The notes under the pieces were generated by a model. That model did not search any database and was not told the origin of the DNA. It worked only from the letters and a program-made list of their open reading frames with translations. Position numbers and translations under genes: made by a program. This document shows positions 18,887-25,922 of a DNA stretch of 64,000 nucleotides, one piece after another; within the stretch, counting starts at the first letter, position 1, and each line of letters begins with the position of its first letter. Origin of the DNA: a virus; IMG/VR virus record IMGVR_UViG_3300042472_000301, positions 28,901-92,900 of that record; one strand, 5' to 3'.

Positions 18887-20041
18887 ATGGCTGACATTGA
18901 TCTGACAACTTTTGACCCGACGTCTGTGCCAGTCTCCCCACTGACTGCCGCGGCGGCTACTCCTGCGGCACCCACACCGGGCGCAACGTTCAACGCCGCG
19001 ACGGGTCCGAACCTGACCGCTGCGCCGTCAAACTATGTGACCCCGCCTCAGTTGGGCACACCCTCTACGCCATCAAGCGGATCGTTCACGCAGGGTGCGG
19101 CGCTTCCTAGCATCACGACTACGCAGCAGCAGGCTACAGCGGCTCCTGCGTGGTACATGGACTACCTAAACAACTTAGCCGGCACGAGCACCCAAGCTGG
19201 TGCAAACGCTCAGTACATTGGTGCGCAGCCCCTGCAGCAGCAGGCGTTTAATCAGACGGCTGCAAACGTGGGTAACTACCAGCCTAATCTAGCCTCTGCC
19301 AACGCGCTCACGATGAACGCCGCGACGACGGGTGCGCCTGACTTAGCTCAAGGCTACATGAACCCGTACATGCGAAACGTCGTTGATGAGGCAGGTCGCT
19401 TAGGTTTACAAAACATTCGCAACACGATCTCGCCTCAGGCAACTGCTGGTGCGGTGGGTAGCGGTCAGTTTGGCTCGACTCGTGGTGCTAACGTGCTCGG
19501 TCAGAACGTCACTAACGCTCTGCAGACGCTCGGCGGTCAGCAGCAGGGCTTGCTCGCGAGCGGTTACCAGAACGCGCTGACCGCAGCGCAGGCTGATCTG
19601 CAGCGTCAGATGATGGGCGGCTCTCAGATGGGTGCCTTAGGCACCACGACGCAGAACTTGGGCATGGGTGACGTGAACGCGCTCAGCACGATGGGCGGTC
19701 AGCAGCAGCAGATGGCTCAGAACCAGCAGCTGTTCCCGTTGCAGGTTGCAGCGCAGCAAGCAGCTCTGATGAAAGGTTTCACGATTCCGACGTCTGTGTC
19801 GTCTACGTACACAGGTCCAATACCGGGCGCGTATCAGACCTCGCCGCTCATGCAGCTCGGCTCGTTGGGTACAGGCGTTGCTGGCTTGTTTCAGACGCCT
19901 TCAGGCGGTGGTAAAAACACTATTAGCAACATTGGCGATTGGCTGAGCAAGACTTTTGGTAGCAGCGGTGGAGGTGGCGGTAGCGGGTCGTTTGACCCAA
20001 GTACAGCCACAGACATTGGTCAGATATCACCCGGCGATTAA
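18887..20041 (+). CDS. Putative ejection/internal virion protein (second set, small type)
   Basis: A 384-residue protein rich in Ala, Gln, Gly and Asn. The region around residues 150-230 (YMNPYMRNVVDEAGRLGLQN, GAVGSGQFGSTRGANVLG) has the same theme as the protein at 3091: a conserved amphipathic block followed by a Gln/Gly/Ala-rich tail. It ends in a Gly/Ser run and DIGQISPGD. No enzymatic or membrane motif is seen. I read it as the counterpart of the 3091 protein in a second ejection module. Confidence 0.55.
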   Translation: MADIDLTTFDPTSVPVSPLTAAAATPAAPTPGATFNAATGPNLTAAPSNYVTPPQLGTPSTPSSGSFTQGAALPSITTTQQQATAAPAWYMDYLNNLAGTSTQAGANAQYIGAQPLQQQAFNQTAANVGNYQPNLASANALTMNAATTGAPDLAQGYMNPYMRNVVDEAGRLGLQNIRNTISPQATAGAVGSGQFGSTRGANVLGQNVTNALQTLGGQQQGLLASGYQNALTAAQADLQRQMMGGSQMGALGTTTQNLGMGDVNALSTMGGQQQQMAQNQQLFPLQVAAQQAALMKGFTIPTSVSSTYTGPIPGAYQTSPLMQLGSLGTGVAGLFQTPSGGGKNTISNIGDWLSKTFGSSGGGGGSGSFDPSTATDIGQISPGD

Positions 20042-20057
20042 ATTGAAGGAATAAATC

Positions 20058-21686
20058 ATGGCTCTCCCAACAACAGCACTACCCGCCGCGCCAACAGGCA
20101 TGAGCTTGGCTGATCCTGACATTCAGAAGCAGTACTCCGAGTCGGTTGACAAGGTGCTCGCTGCGCTTGAAAACAGGGGCAGCTCTATACCTTGGTTCAA
20201 GATCTCTGCAGCCTTGGCAGACCCCGGTCGCACAGGCTCGGCTGCTGAGGGCTTTGGTCGCGCAATGGGCGTTCTTGGTCAGCAGCGCGAAGTGGAAGAA
20301 CAACAAGCCCTGCCAATCGCCCAGATGCGTGCGCAGTTGGTTGGCCAGAAGTACGAGATGGGTAAGGAGGCGCAAGCCCTTAACGCGTTTGCTAAGGTGC
20401 TCGGCACGACCCCGCAAGACATTCAGTCAGGCATCTCTCAGGCACGGACCAACCCCGCCATGATGCAGCGCCTGAACGCCGCGATGCCGTTGTTTTACGG
20501 TTCGCCCAAGATTACGGAACTAGCCAAGACCATGTTCGGCCAGTACAAGGACATGGCAAACACGCTGCTTGAAGAGTTCAAGGCGGGCATGACGCAGGCC
20601 GACTTGATTGCTAAGTATGGTCCTGAGATCGTTCCGATGATCCGTGGCATGGGCGGCATTCAACCGAGCGGGGCTGGGCAACCACGGGCAACCCCTGCAG
20701 GTGGCGGCACTGCCGAACCCGCGCCCACTGGCAACGGTATGATGGGCGAACCTCCCCCAAGAGCAGCAGGCGAAGAGGCTGACTTTCATGGCACTGAACA
20801 AAACAATAGACCTGCCGCACCTGCCGCAGCACCAACTCCCGCGGCTACTACTGGCACAGTCAGAACGGCCACCGAGGCTCTTGGTCCGATTAGGGTTGAA
20901 GGTAACCGCATCATTGCCCCGGATGGGGAAGTGCTGGCCGAGCGGGGGTCAACAACGCTTGCCACTTGGCAAGACACAATAAAAACGACCCGTGCAGAAT
21001 ACGATAAGCGCAGGGCTGAGACTATTAAGTTTGAGCGCGATCAGATTGCGAACGCCAGTAAAGAACGCGGAGAGAGTTTTGCGCCAAGAATCAAGGAGGT
21101 CGGCACGATCAACCCCGACGACATCATGCGCACACAGGGTCTGTATGACTCGCTTGATAACCTCGTCAACAGTGACCCCGACATGAAGAAGGCGCTCGGC
21201 TTGATGTTCAAGCAGGGTGCTGGTGCTGCGATGTATGAGCTGGCAAAGAGCGGGGTCAAGGTCAACAACTTTGGCATCGGTGTCGACGCCTATCCTGCGT
21301 TTGTAAAACAATTGCCACCCGAAAAGCAGGAGAAGCTGCGTCAGATGGATATGATTCTGTCAACCATCTTTATACAGAAGGCTAAGGACGGCAAGTCGGC
21401 GTTCGGCCCGGCCATCAGTAACTTTGACGTGCTCACGCAGAAAGAGCAGATGGCATCGATTCGCGACACGGCCAAGATCATCAACAGCTGGTTGGCTCAG
21501 GAGCGCGCGTTGGCCGACCAGAGGCTTGAAATTGCCGGCGCGTTTGGCGACTACGTGACGTCCACCGAGGGCACGAACAAGAAGCCGTACCAGTTCTTTA
21601 CCTCGCAGGAGTACAAGGATATTGCCAAGAAGTACGGCCAGCTTTATCGTGACCTAGCAATCACCACATACGGAGCGCCCAAATAA
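20058..21686 (+). CDS. Putative ejection/internal virion protein (second set, medium type)
   Basis: A 542-residue protein. Residues 1-190 are helical (IPWFKISAALADPGRTGSA, QREVEEQQALPIAQMRAQLV). A Pro/Ala/Thr linker occupies about 215-275, and the C-terminal part (280-542) is a helical domain ending KKYGQLYRDLAITTYGAPK. This helix-linker-helix architecture mirrors the 590-residue protein at 4185, though I see no extended identity between them. Probably packaged in the virion. Ends in an ATG overlap with the next gene. Confidence 0.55.
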   Translation: MALPTTALPAAPTGMSLADPDIQKQYSESVDKVLAALENRGSSIPWFKISAALADPGRTGSAAEGFGRAMGVLGQQREVEEQQALPIAQMRAQLVGQKYEMGKEAQALNAFAKVLGTTPQDIQSGISQARTNPAMMQRLNAAMPLFYGSPKITELAKTMFGQYKDMANTLLEEFKAGMTQADLIAKYGPEIVPMIRGMGGIQPSGAGQPRATPAGGGTAEPAPTGNGMMGEPPPRAAGEEADFHGTEQNNRPAAPAAAPTPAATTGTVRTATEALGPIRVEGNRIIAPDGEVLAERGSTTLATWQDTIKTTRAEYDKRRAETIKFERDQIANASKERGESFAPRIKEVGTINPDDIMRTQGLYDSLDNLVNSDPDMKKALGLMFKQGAGAAMYELAKSGVKVNNFGIGVDAYPAFVKQLPPEKQEKLRQMDMILSTIFIQKAKDGKSAFGPAISNFDVLTQKEQMASIRDTAKIINSWLAQERALADQRLEIAGAFGDYVTSTEGTNKKPYQFFTSQEYKDIAKKYGQLYRDLAITTYGAPK

Positions 21687-22513
21687 TGGCTGACGAAAAA
21701 AAGTCCCCCTACGAGGAGGCCGCCGAGCGCCTGCGCGGCATGGGCGGCCACTACGCGACCCACGTTGACCGCATGGAGGAGTCGTTCAAGGAACCCACCA
21801 CCGGATCCGACATCGACGCCAACTTGGTGCCCGCAGGCATCGGTGCTGTAATGGGTGCCCCTGTGGCGGCCTACAGGGCGCTTCGACCAACACCTGCACC
21901 CACGGCCTCAGTGGCCGACATCGCACGCACTGTGGCCGCCGAGGGCGCCCCTGCGGCCGCTGGCGCGCCCGGCGCTATGCCCAGAGCCACGGGACGTGGT
22001 GCCGCGGTCATCAACTACGCAAACCAAGTGACCCCCGCAATTACTAACCTTGAGGCCTCCCGAGCTGGTAACTACGGCGCAGTGTGGGACGAGGCTCGCA
22101 GGGCGCAGGCGCTTGCTAGCCAGACGCGGGGCTTCGTGCCCGGTGAGAACCTGATGCTGCCGCGTGAAATTCAAGAGCAGCAGGCCGCGCGTCAGGCGGT
22201 CGAGGCACGCAGGGCGGCTAATCCATCGGCAAGTCAGACCATTAGAAACGTTATAGGCGGTGCTGGCGACATTTTGGCAAAGAGCAAGGTGATGCCGATT
22301 GTGGGTGGCGCGGCCTCGGGCTACGACATTGCAAGCGCAATTGACGAATACAACCAAGGTGACTACGCTAACGCGGCCATATCAGGATTAGGCGGCGCAG
22401 GCGGGCTCATGATGATGTCGCGCAATCCACTGCGCATCGGCGCGGGTGCGTTGATGCAGGCACCTGCGCTCGCTCGCGCTGGCTACAGGTACCTCACAAA
22501 GCCTAAGGAGTAG
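21686..22513 (+). CDS. Putative virion protein with apolar Gly/Ala segments
   Basis: A 275-residue protein. The N-terminus is acidic and helical (DEKKSPYEEAAERLRGMGG). Apolar Gly/Ala stretches lie at about 50-65 (VPAGIGAVMGAPVAAYRAL) and 195-260 (MPIVGGAASGYDIASAI, ISGLGGAGGLMMMSRNPLRI). This pattern occurs in membrane-interacting ejection proteins and resembles the Gly/Ala region of the 789-residue protein at 5960. It closes the rightward late block. Its last 11 bases overlap the convergent minus-strand gene at 22503-22646. Function inferred from position and composition. Confidence 0.5.
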   Translation: MADEKKSPYEEAAERLRGMGGHYATHVDRMEESFKEPTTGSDIDANLVPAGIGAVMGAPVAAYRALRPTPAPTASVADIARTVAAEGAPAAAGAPGAMPRATGRGAAVINYANQVTPAITNLEASRAGNYGAVWDEARRAQALASQTRGFVPGENLMLPREIQEQQAARQAVEARRAANPSASQTIRNVIGGAGDILAKSKVMPIVGGAASGYDIASAIDEYNQGDYANAAISGLGGAGGLMMMSRNPLRIGAGALMQAPALARAGYRYLTKPKE

Positions 22514-22646
22514 GTTTTTCCTGTGTAATGCGCGCCTGCTCCCACGCCTCTAGCCAGATGTTGTAGGGGTCCTCGAGCAGGTCGCGTGCGTTGGCGTCGT
22601 CGAGCAGTTTGAGCCAGTCTTGGTATGCCTGTTCACATTCGTTCAA
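22503..22646 (-). CDS. 47-residue acidic protein at the end of the early operon
   Basis: The start is TTG at 22646, preceded by GGAGAAATACC, and lies inside the end of the upstream HTH gene, so it is probably translationally coupled. The product begins MNECEQAYQDWLKLLDD and is acidic and helical, with three Trp. The stop TAG at 22503 runs 11 bases into the convergent virion gene. The rare start and small size make it easy to miss. The intact frame, ribosome site and operon fit argue that it is real. Function unknown. Confidence 0.5.
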   Translation of the reverse strand: MNECEQAYQDWLKLLDDANARDLLEDPYNIWLEAWEQARITQEKPTP

Positions 22647-22854
22647 GGTATTTCTCCAGTTTGGTAAATTTATCAGCGCTTGGCTCGTACTTGCCCAAGA
22701 ACCACGCGTACACCGCGGTGCGTGACACCTCTAGGTGATCGGCAATATCCACAATGCTCACGTCAAGCTCGATGGCCTTCATGGCCAAGCGTGTGAAGGG
22801 CGTGAAGGGCGTGTCGTTGATCTGCTTGATCAGTGATAGCGAGTAGCCGGCCAC
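22633..22854 (-). CDS. Small helix-turn-helix DNA-binding protein
   Basis: A 73-residue protein from GTG 22854, which overlaps the upstream stop as TAGTG. Residues about 34-70 (VSIVDIADHLEVSRTAVYAW, then GKYEPSADKFTKLEKYL) form an XRE/Cro-type helix-turn-helix with the typical GK-x-PS loop. It sits near the end of the early operon and is a candidate regulator of early or late promoters. Whether it or the Cro-like protein at 31146 binds the TTNACNNNGTNAA sites cannot be told from sequence. A frame extension upstream of GTG overlaps the previous gene and was not used. Confidence 0.75.
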   Translation of the reverse strand: MAGYSLSLIKQINDTPFTPFTRLAMKAIELDVSIVDIADHLEVSRTAVYAWFLGKYEPSADKFTKLEKYLERM

Positions 22855-22997
22855 TACGAGCTCCCCTGCTCGGCAATCATCTTTTGCGCCATCTCGTTGG
22901 CCAAGTGCGGGATTAAATCCCAAGGCACCTTGGCGGCCGTTATCAGGGCCTGCATCGCCATGCCGGCGTACAGTTTGAACAGCTCGTCGTCATTCAT
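22854..22997 (-). CDS. 47-residue helical protein, unknown function
   Basis: The start ATG 22997 overlaps the upstream TGA (ATGAATGA). The frame is open further upstream, but that part is a Ser/Arg-rich antisense-like stretch and is rejected. The product (LYAGMAMQALITAAKVPWDL, NEMAQKMIAEQGSS) is one amphipathic helical unit. Similar short proteins accompany HTH genes in phage early operons. No function can be assigned. Confidence 0.6.
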   Translation of the reverse strand: MNDDELFKLYAGMAMQALITAAKVPWDLIPHLANEMAQKMIAEQGSS

Positions 22998-23214
22998 CGT
23001 GATTCCAAAAAATAATAGGGGTGGCTTCACCGTGGTAACCGCCCTCGATGTTGAAGTCGCAGTACTCGCGTGCCTCACCCTGCGGCATGTCTCGCATGAG
23101 CAGCTTGATGATCTTCTCGCCGTCGTAGACTGCCCGGGTGACACGGTTACCGTCCGGTTGCCAAACTTCGGCTGTGCCAACTAGGGCGCTTTCAAGCCCG
23201 TCAAATGTTTTCAT
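22990..23214 (-). CDS. Early-operon protein, unknown function
   Basis: A 74-residue protein with a mixed alpha/beta pattern (TAEVWQPDGNRVTRAVYDG, KIIKLLMRDMPQGEAREY, YHGEATPIIFWNHDE). The C-terminal His/Glu/Trp residues do not match any motif I know. It overlaps the next start by eight bases and the preceding DUF3310 gene by 14, a spacing typical of coupled early genes. Confidence 0.6.
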   Translation of the reverse strand: MKTFDGLESALVGTAEVWQPDGNRVTRAVYDGEKIIKLLMRDMPQGEAREYCDFNIEGGYHGEATPIIFWNHDE

Positions 23215-23464
23215 CGCTCACCTCAATAAGTTTCTGTAGGTAGTGCTGCGCCTTCTTCAGGTCCTCAACGCCGCCCTTGTCCTTCCACCTACTAACGTAC
23301 TTCACTACGTTGCCCTCTAGATAGCCCAAGTTGTTGGCGATGATGTAATCCCACGGCTGTATGGCCTTGACTGCGTAGTGTGCGCCACCTACTTGTTGCG
23401 CGTTGGCGCGTATTGCTGCGCCTATTTGCGCAATACCTTTTAACTCTTGCTCGTTCAGTTCCAT
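23201..23464 (-). CDS. DUF3310 protein
   Basis: An 87-residue protein from ATG 23464 with AAGGGG nine bases upstream. An ATG 18 bases earlier is possible. The core GGAHYAVKAIQPWDYIIANN, NVVKYVSRWKDKGGVEDL and KAQHYLQKLIE is the DUF3310 signature (GG-HY...QP-D-I...KY--R---KGG-EDL-KA-HYL). DUF3310 proteins are widespread in phage early regions and are sometimes annotated as nucleotide-kinase-like, without firm biochemical support. Confidence 0.88.
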   Translation of the reverse strand: MELNEQELKGIAQIGAAIRANAQQVGGAHYAVKAIQPWDYIIANNLGYLEGNVVKYVSRWKDKGGVEDLKKAQHYLQKLIEVSDENI

Positions 23465-23474
23465 GTCGGACCCC

Positions 23475-23768
23475 TTAACCATGCCGCTGCTTCGTTAGCC
23501 TATCGCGGATCTGCGTTGCGAGCTGCTCGAGCGCCACGTCCAGCACCATCGGCACGTCCACACCATCGAGCCCCTTGCGCATCGCGTCAACGAGCTTGGC
23601 GCATTCGTCGCGCTCGATTGAAATCGCGGTCTTGGTCGTGTTGATCGCGATCTGCATGATCTCGGCCCGGGCAATTGCAAGGGACTGATCAAACTCCTCC
23701 TGCGTGAACAGCGTGGCACCTGTGCCGCGGGCAAAGAACTTCTTTTGAAAATCGGTTAGTTCTTTCAT
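23475..23768 (-). CDS. Early-operon helical protein, unknown function
   Basis: A 97-residue helical protein with N-terminal ELTDFQKKFFARGTG and a long charged helix (EEFDQSLAIARAEIMQIAIN, ISIERDECAKLVDAMRKG). The start ATG 23768 overlaps the TGA of the micro-membrane-protein gene upstream. The R-x-E-x-x-C-A pattern near the middle recurs in several small proteins of this operon (also at 24733), suggesting a shared fold. Function unknown. Confidence 0.65.
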   Translation of the reverse strand: MKELTDFQKKFFARGTGATLFTQEEFDQSLAIARAEIMQIAINTTKTAISIERDECAKLVDAMRKGLDGVDVPMVLDVALEQLATQIRDRLTKQRHG

Positions 23769-23857
23769 TTAAACCACCATTTAAAAAATAATATCAGTGC
23801 GCACCATGCGCCGTAAAACCACATCATCCATATTGGCAGGTCAGCGGGGATGTTCAT
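23765..23857 (-). CDS. 30-residue single-helix membrane microprotein
   Basis: The start ATG 23857 has AGGAAGAAAG directly upstream and the stop overlaps the next ATG (ATGA). The product begins MNIPADLPIWMMWFYGAW, continues CALILFFKWWFK, and forms one very apolar, Trp/Phe-rich helix with a basic C-terminal end. The exact coupling on both sides and the good ribosome site argue for a real gene. Phage early membrane peptides of this size often inhibit host membrane or division functions, but nothing here shows a target. Confidence 0.65.
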   Translation of the reverse strand: MNIPADLPIWMMWFYGAWCALILFFKWWFK

Positions 23858-24146
23858 CTTTCTTCCTCTGCTCTGTATACATCCCTGCGCGATAGCCGAT
23901 CTCATACGCCTTGCGTAGCGTCATCATGCCCAGTTCGATTGCGTCACTCTCCGATATGAAGTGCAACGCACTCTCTTGTGCTGCGCGGCGTATGCTGTCC
24001 TCGACCCGCTGCTGTTGGGCGCGTTCAATTGCGTCAAAGGCTTCGTCTTCTTCAGTCATCGTTTTTGTCCTTGCTTTAATCACTTGTATGTGGTCAAACA
24101 TCTTTTTGCCAAGGTCGTAAAACTCCTTGTCCTTGTTATCTTTCAT
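23841..24146 (-). CDS. Early-operon helical protein, unknown function
   Basis: A 101-residue, strongly charged, helical protein (FYDLGKKMFDHIQVIKARTK, EAFDAIERAQQQRVEDSIRR, LRKAYEIGYRAGMYTEQR). The ATGA overlap with the gene before it and the 17-base overlap with the microprotein gene after it place it firmly in the operon. No domain recognised. Confidence 0.65.
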   Translation of the reverse strand: MKDNKDKEFYDLGKKMFDHIQVIKARTKTMTEEDEAFDAIERAQQQRVEDSIRRAAQESALHFISESDAIELGMMTLRKAYEIGYRAGMYTEQRKKDEHPR

Positions 24147-24358
24147 TCTTCCACCCCATCAATCCATTGATCCAGTTTGTCGTGCATCTCTTTGCGGCGA
24201 GCCTGCGCAATCGTCATGTCTTGACCGCCGACAATGACTTCTATGGTGTTTGCCATTTCATTTTCAAACTGCTCACCTTTTTTGAACATAATTTCTTGAG
24301 AAGTTGTGCCAACTGTAAAAACAATACCCTGCAAGTTAATTGCTGATTGGACTTTCAT
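24143..24358 (-). CDS. Early-operon protein, unknown function
   Basis: A 71-residue protein from ATG 24358, which overlaps the TGA of the upstream gene. A longer in-frame extension upstream was rejected because it lies inside that gene. Ribosome site AAAGGA about 10 bases upstream. The N-terminal half is beta-like (KVQSAINLQGIVFTVGTT), and the C-terminal half is helical and ends DKLDQWIDGVEE. Its upstream leader is part of a 24-base direct repeat that also precedes the next gene upstream (24687-24710). Confidence 0.65.
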   Translation of the reverse strand: MKVQSAINLQGIVFTVGTTSQEIMFKKGEQFENEMANTIEVIVGGQDMTIAQARRKEMHDKLDQWIDGVEE

Positions 24359-24678
24359 GTGTTTAATTCCTTTAGTTTGGCTTCGATAGCAAGACACATT
24401 CGTTCGGGGTATCCAACATTTGCTGCAAAGATATGATTTATTTCTGTTCCGGTCAGCCCGACCCATTCACGCTTAGGCGCACGAACCTTTACAGTTAGTT
24501 CTTTGATTGCCTCGTCATAGCCATAACCAATCACTTGCGTTGCTACCTCATTGACTACATCTTCCATTTGTACAGCTAAACGTTTTTTGAGTTCCTCTCG
24601 CATTTGCCATTCGAGTGATGGTATTAAAATTGACAGCAGATCATCTGCCTTTGACTTACCTGATTTAAACAGACCCAT
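24355..24678 (-). CDS. Early-operon protein, unknown function
   Basis: A 107-residue protein. Helical N-terminus (MGLFKSGKSKADDLLSILIP, MREELKKRLAVQMEDVVNEV) and a C-terminal LTGTEINHIFAANVGYPERM followed by CLAIEAKLKELNT. The C-terminal AIEAKLKE is echoed by a relic just upstream of this gene's own start, in line with a local duplication. Ribosome site AAAGGAGAAG is formed by the repeat. Function unknown. Confidence 0.65.
   Translation of the reverse strand: MGLFKSGKSKADDLLSILIPSLEWQMREELKKRLAVQMEDVVNEVATQVIGYGYDEAIKELTVKVRAPKREWVGLTGTEINHIFAANVGYPERMCLAIEAKLKELNT
24368..24391 (-). repeat. 24-base direct repeat, copy 1
   Basis: TCCTTTAGTTTGGCTTC followed by GATAGCA on the plus strand. It is identical to 24687-24710 except for one base. 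On the minus strand it encodes AIEAKLKE at the end of the 24355 gene and supplies the ribosome site of the 24143 gene. Confidence 0.85.
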
Positions 24679-24686
24679 AATTCTTC

Positions 24687-24710
24687 TCCTTTAGTTTGGC
24701 TTCAATAGCA
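24687..24710 (-). repeat. 24-base direct repeat, copy 2
   Basis: Same sequence as 24368-24391 with one substitution (A for G at 24704). Here it is outside any long gene and provides the ribosome site (AAAGGAGAAG) for the 24355 gene. In one frame the relic still reads AIEAKLKE, suggesting it is the tail of a lost duplicate gene. Confidence 0.8.
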
Positions 24711-24732
24711 CGATAGCGCATCAATAATTAAG

Positions 24733-25050
24733 TCAATCTTGCTCATGATTACCCCTTGCTCTGATTTCATCTGCGGCATAAGTAACGTAAGGCTGTCGTT
24801 CAGTTGGCTCATATTTAAGAGCAATCTTCGCACAAAGCTCACGTTCATCAAGCCTTGCAGCCTCAACCGCATCACAGCAATCTTGCAGGTAGTCGGCAGC
24901 ACAAGCCTCACGCTCGTCTTGGCGCACAAGGTCGGCAAAGTGTTCAAGGTGTTCGGCTCGTACATCAGGGTGATTTAATGAGCACCAGTCGCCATCACCA
25001 AGCTCTTCCAACCCCGCTTGTTCAGCCAACTCTTTTAATCGTTCGTTCAT
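24733..25050 (-). CDS. Early-operon protein, unknown function
   Basis: A 105-residue acidic protein. It begins MNERLKELAEQAGLEELGDG, then HLEHFADLVRQDEREACAAD and ARLDERELCAKIALKYEPTE. Two repeats of the pattern R-x-D-E-R-E-x-C-A suggest an internal duplication of a short helical unit. The L-K-E-L-A-E-Q-A-G start is shared with many small phage proteins, including the 61-residue protein at 63732 (QLKALCEQAG). Function not established. Confidence 0.7.
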   Translation of the reverse strand: MNERLKELAEQAGLEELGDGDWCSLNHPDVRAEHLEHFADLVRQDEREACAADYLQDCCDAVEAARLDERELCAKIALKYEPTERQPYVTYAADEIRARGNHEQD

Positions 25051-25211
25051 GCGTCATCTCCCATTGGCATAGCAAACATCTGACCTGAGAAGGCGTTCAG
25101 GATCGCAGCCTTAGCCTCCTCACGCTCGTCTTCAGGGTAGTCAGCAACAACATCGTCAAGTATCTTCAAGATGTGCGCTGCAAGTTGTTTTGATGTGATT
25201 GGTGTGGTCAT
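25047..25211 (-). CDS. 54-residue early protein, unknown function
   Basis: Start ATG 25211, stop TGA overlapping the next ATG. The product (MTTPITSKQLAAHILKILDD, EDEREEAKAAILNAFSGQMF) is acidic and helical. It is flanked on both sides by ATGA overlaps, which supports it despite its size. No function recognised. Confidence 0.65.
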   Translation of the reverse strand: MTTPITSKQLAAHILKILDDVVADYPEDEREEAKAAILNAFSGQMFAMPMGDDA

Positions 25212-25402
25212 AGCTTGCCCCTTGTTTCAGCAATTTCGTCACAATCTTTAATGCATTGCAACACTTGCTCTTGCATTCCATAACTCATAACAAACGAAAG
25301 ATTTACTTTATTTAACAAAAACCCCGCCACCATACAAACCGTTTCCAAATGCTTAATGCGTTTAATACAATCTTCATGGTTGTCAGTAATTTTGATTGTC
25401 AT
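25208..25402 (-). CDS. 64-residue early protein, unknown function
   Basis: I use ATG 25402, which overlaps the upstream TGA, rather than the in-frame GTG at 25411. GAGGTG lies eight bases upstream. The product begins MTIKITDNHEDCIKRIKHLE and has a moderately apolar middle (VCMVAGFLLNKVNLSFVM) followed by a charged helix. The apolar part is short and may be a buried helix rather than a membrane segment. Function unknown. Confidence 0.6.
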   Translation of the reverse strand: MTIKITDNHEDCIKRIKHLETVCMVAGFLLNKVNLSFVMSYGMQEQVLQCIKDCDEIAETRGKL

Positions 25403-25650
25403 ACTGCCCACCTCGGTGTCATAAATGATGCGTGTTGTCGAGCCTTAGCCCTGCGTGTTGCCTTGCGCTGTTTAAACGGCATCAAGTGCTTCTTGTGCTT
25501 GCCGTGCATCACAAAGATAGCCTTGCGTAACCACTTGCGCGGCACAATCAACTTTGTTGGACGTACTGTAATACGCTCACCTGACTCATCAATTGCGTTC
25601 CACAAAGACAAAAGGGCTTGCTCAAGTGCGTTAGAGGTTAGGTCTATCAC
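25399..25650 (-). CDS. Small basic early protein with a capsid-like N-terminus
   Basis: An 83-residue protein. Residues 4-36 (ALEQALLSLWNAIDESGERI, then TVRPTKLIV) align without gaps to residues 167-199 of this phage's own major capsid protein (SLEQMLIQVRQAVDNNGKKI, RLQPLKLIV), with 14 of 33 identical. In HK97-fold capsids this stretch is the helix and strand just before the conserved V-P loop. The remaining 45 residues are very basic (Arg/Lys/His-rich) and unlike the capsid. It lies in the early operon with four-base overlaps on both sides, so it is a working gene rather than debris. Function unknown; it could be a domesticated capsid piece. Confidence 0.65.
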   Translation of the reverse strand: MIDLTSNALEQALLSLWNAIDESGERITVRPTKLIVPRKWLRKAIFVMHGKHKKHLMPFKQRKATRRAKARQHASFMTPRWAV

Positions 25651-25922
25651 GGCATCACCTCCGCTGATTTCAACCTGCCCTTGCCATCAATAACAATCTT
25701 GATACACTCATGCCCGACTTGGTCGTCAACCTCTACCCACGACTTCAGACCACAGATTAGATACTTCACTACATCAGGCTTTGGTTCAGGCTTGATGCGA
25801 TATTGCCAACTTTTATCCCAAGACGGGTGTCTTAAATCGCGCCATTCCACATACTCACTTTTACCTTGAATCTTCGCACCATCCGCCCAAGCGTGGATAA
25901 GGTCTGCGTGTTTGTGTTTCAT
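25647..25922 (-). CDS. Conserved small phage early protein
   Basis: A 91-residue protein with the recurring phage pattern HADLIHAWADGAKIQ, then a W-x-D-x-x-x-P-x-W block and YRIKPEPKPDVVKY. Proteins with this N-terminal A-W-x-D-G-A plus YRIKPEPKPD signature are common in early operons of many phages, without known function. The two halves are separated by a Trp-rich linker. ATGA overlaps on both sides. Confidence 0.75.
   Translation of the reverse strand: MKHKHADLIHAWADGAKIQGKSEYVEWRDLRHPSWDKSWQYRIKPEPKPDVVKYLICGLKSWVEVDDQVGHECIKIVIDGKGRLKSAEVMP

Noticed and set aside
24702-24746. A 14-codon minus-strand frame (MSKIDLIIDALSCY)
   Set aside because: It is too short to support, overlaps the end of the upstream gene, and lies at the edge of the duplicated 24-base repeat. 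It is more likely remnant sequence.
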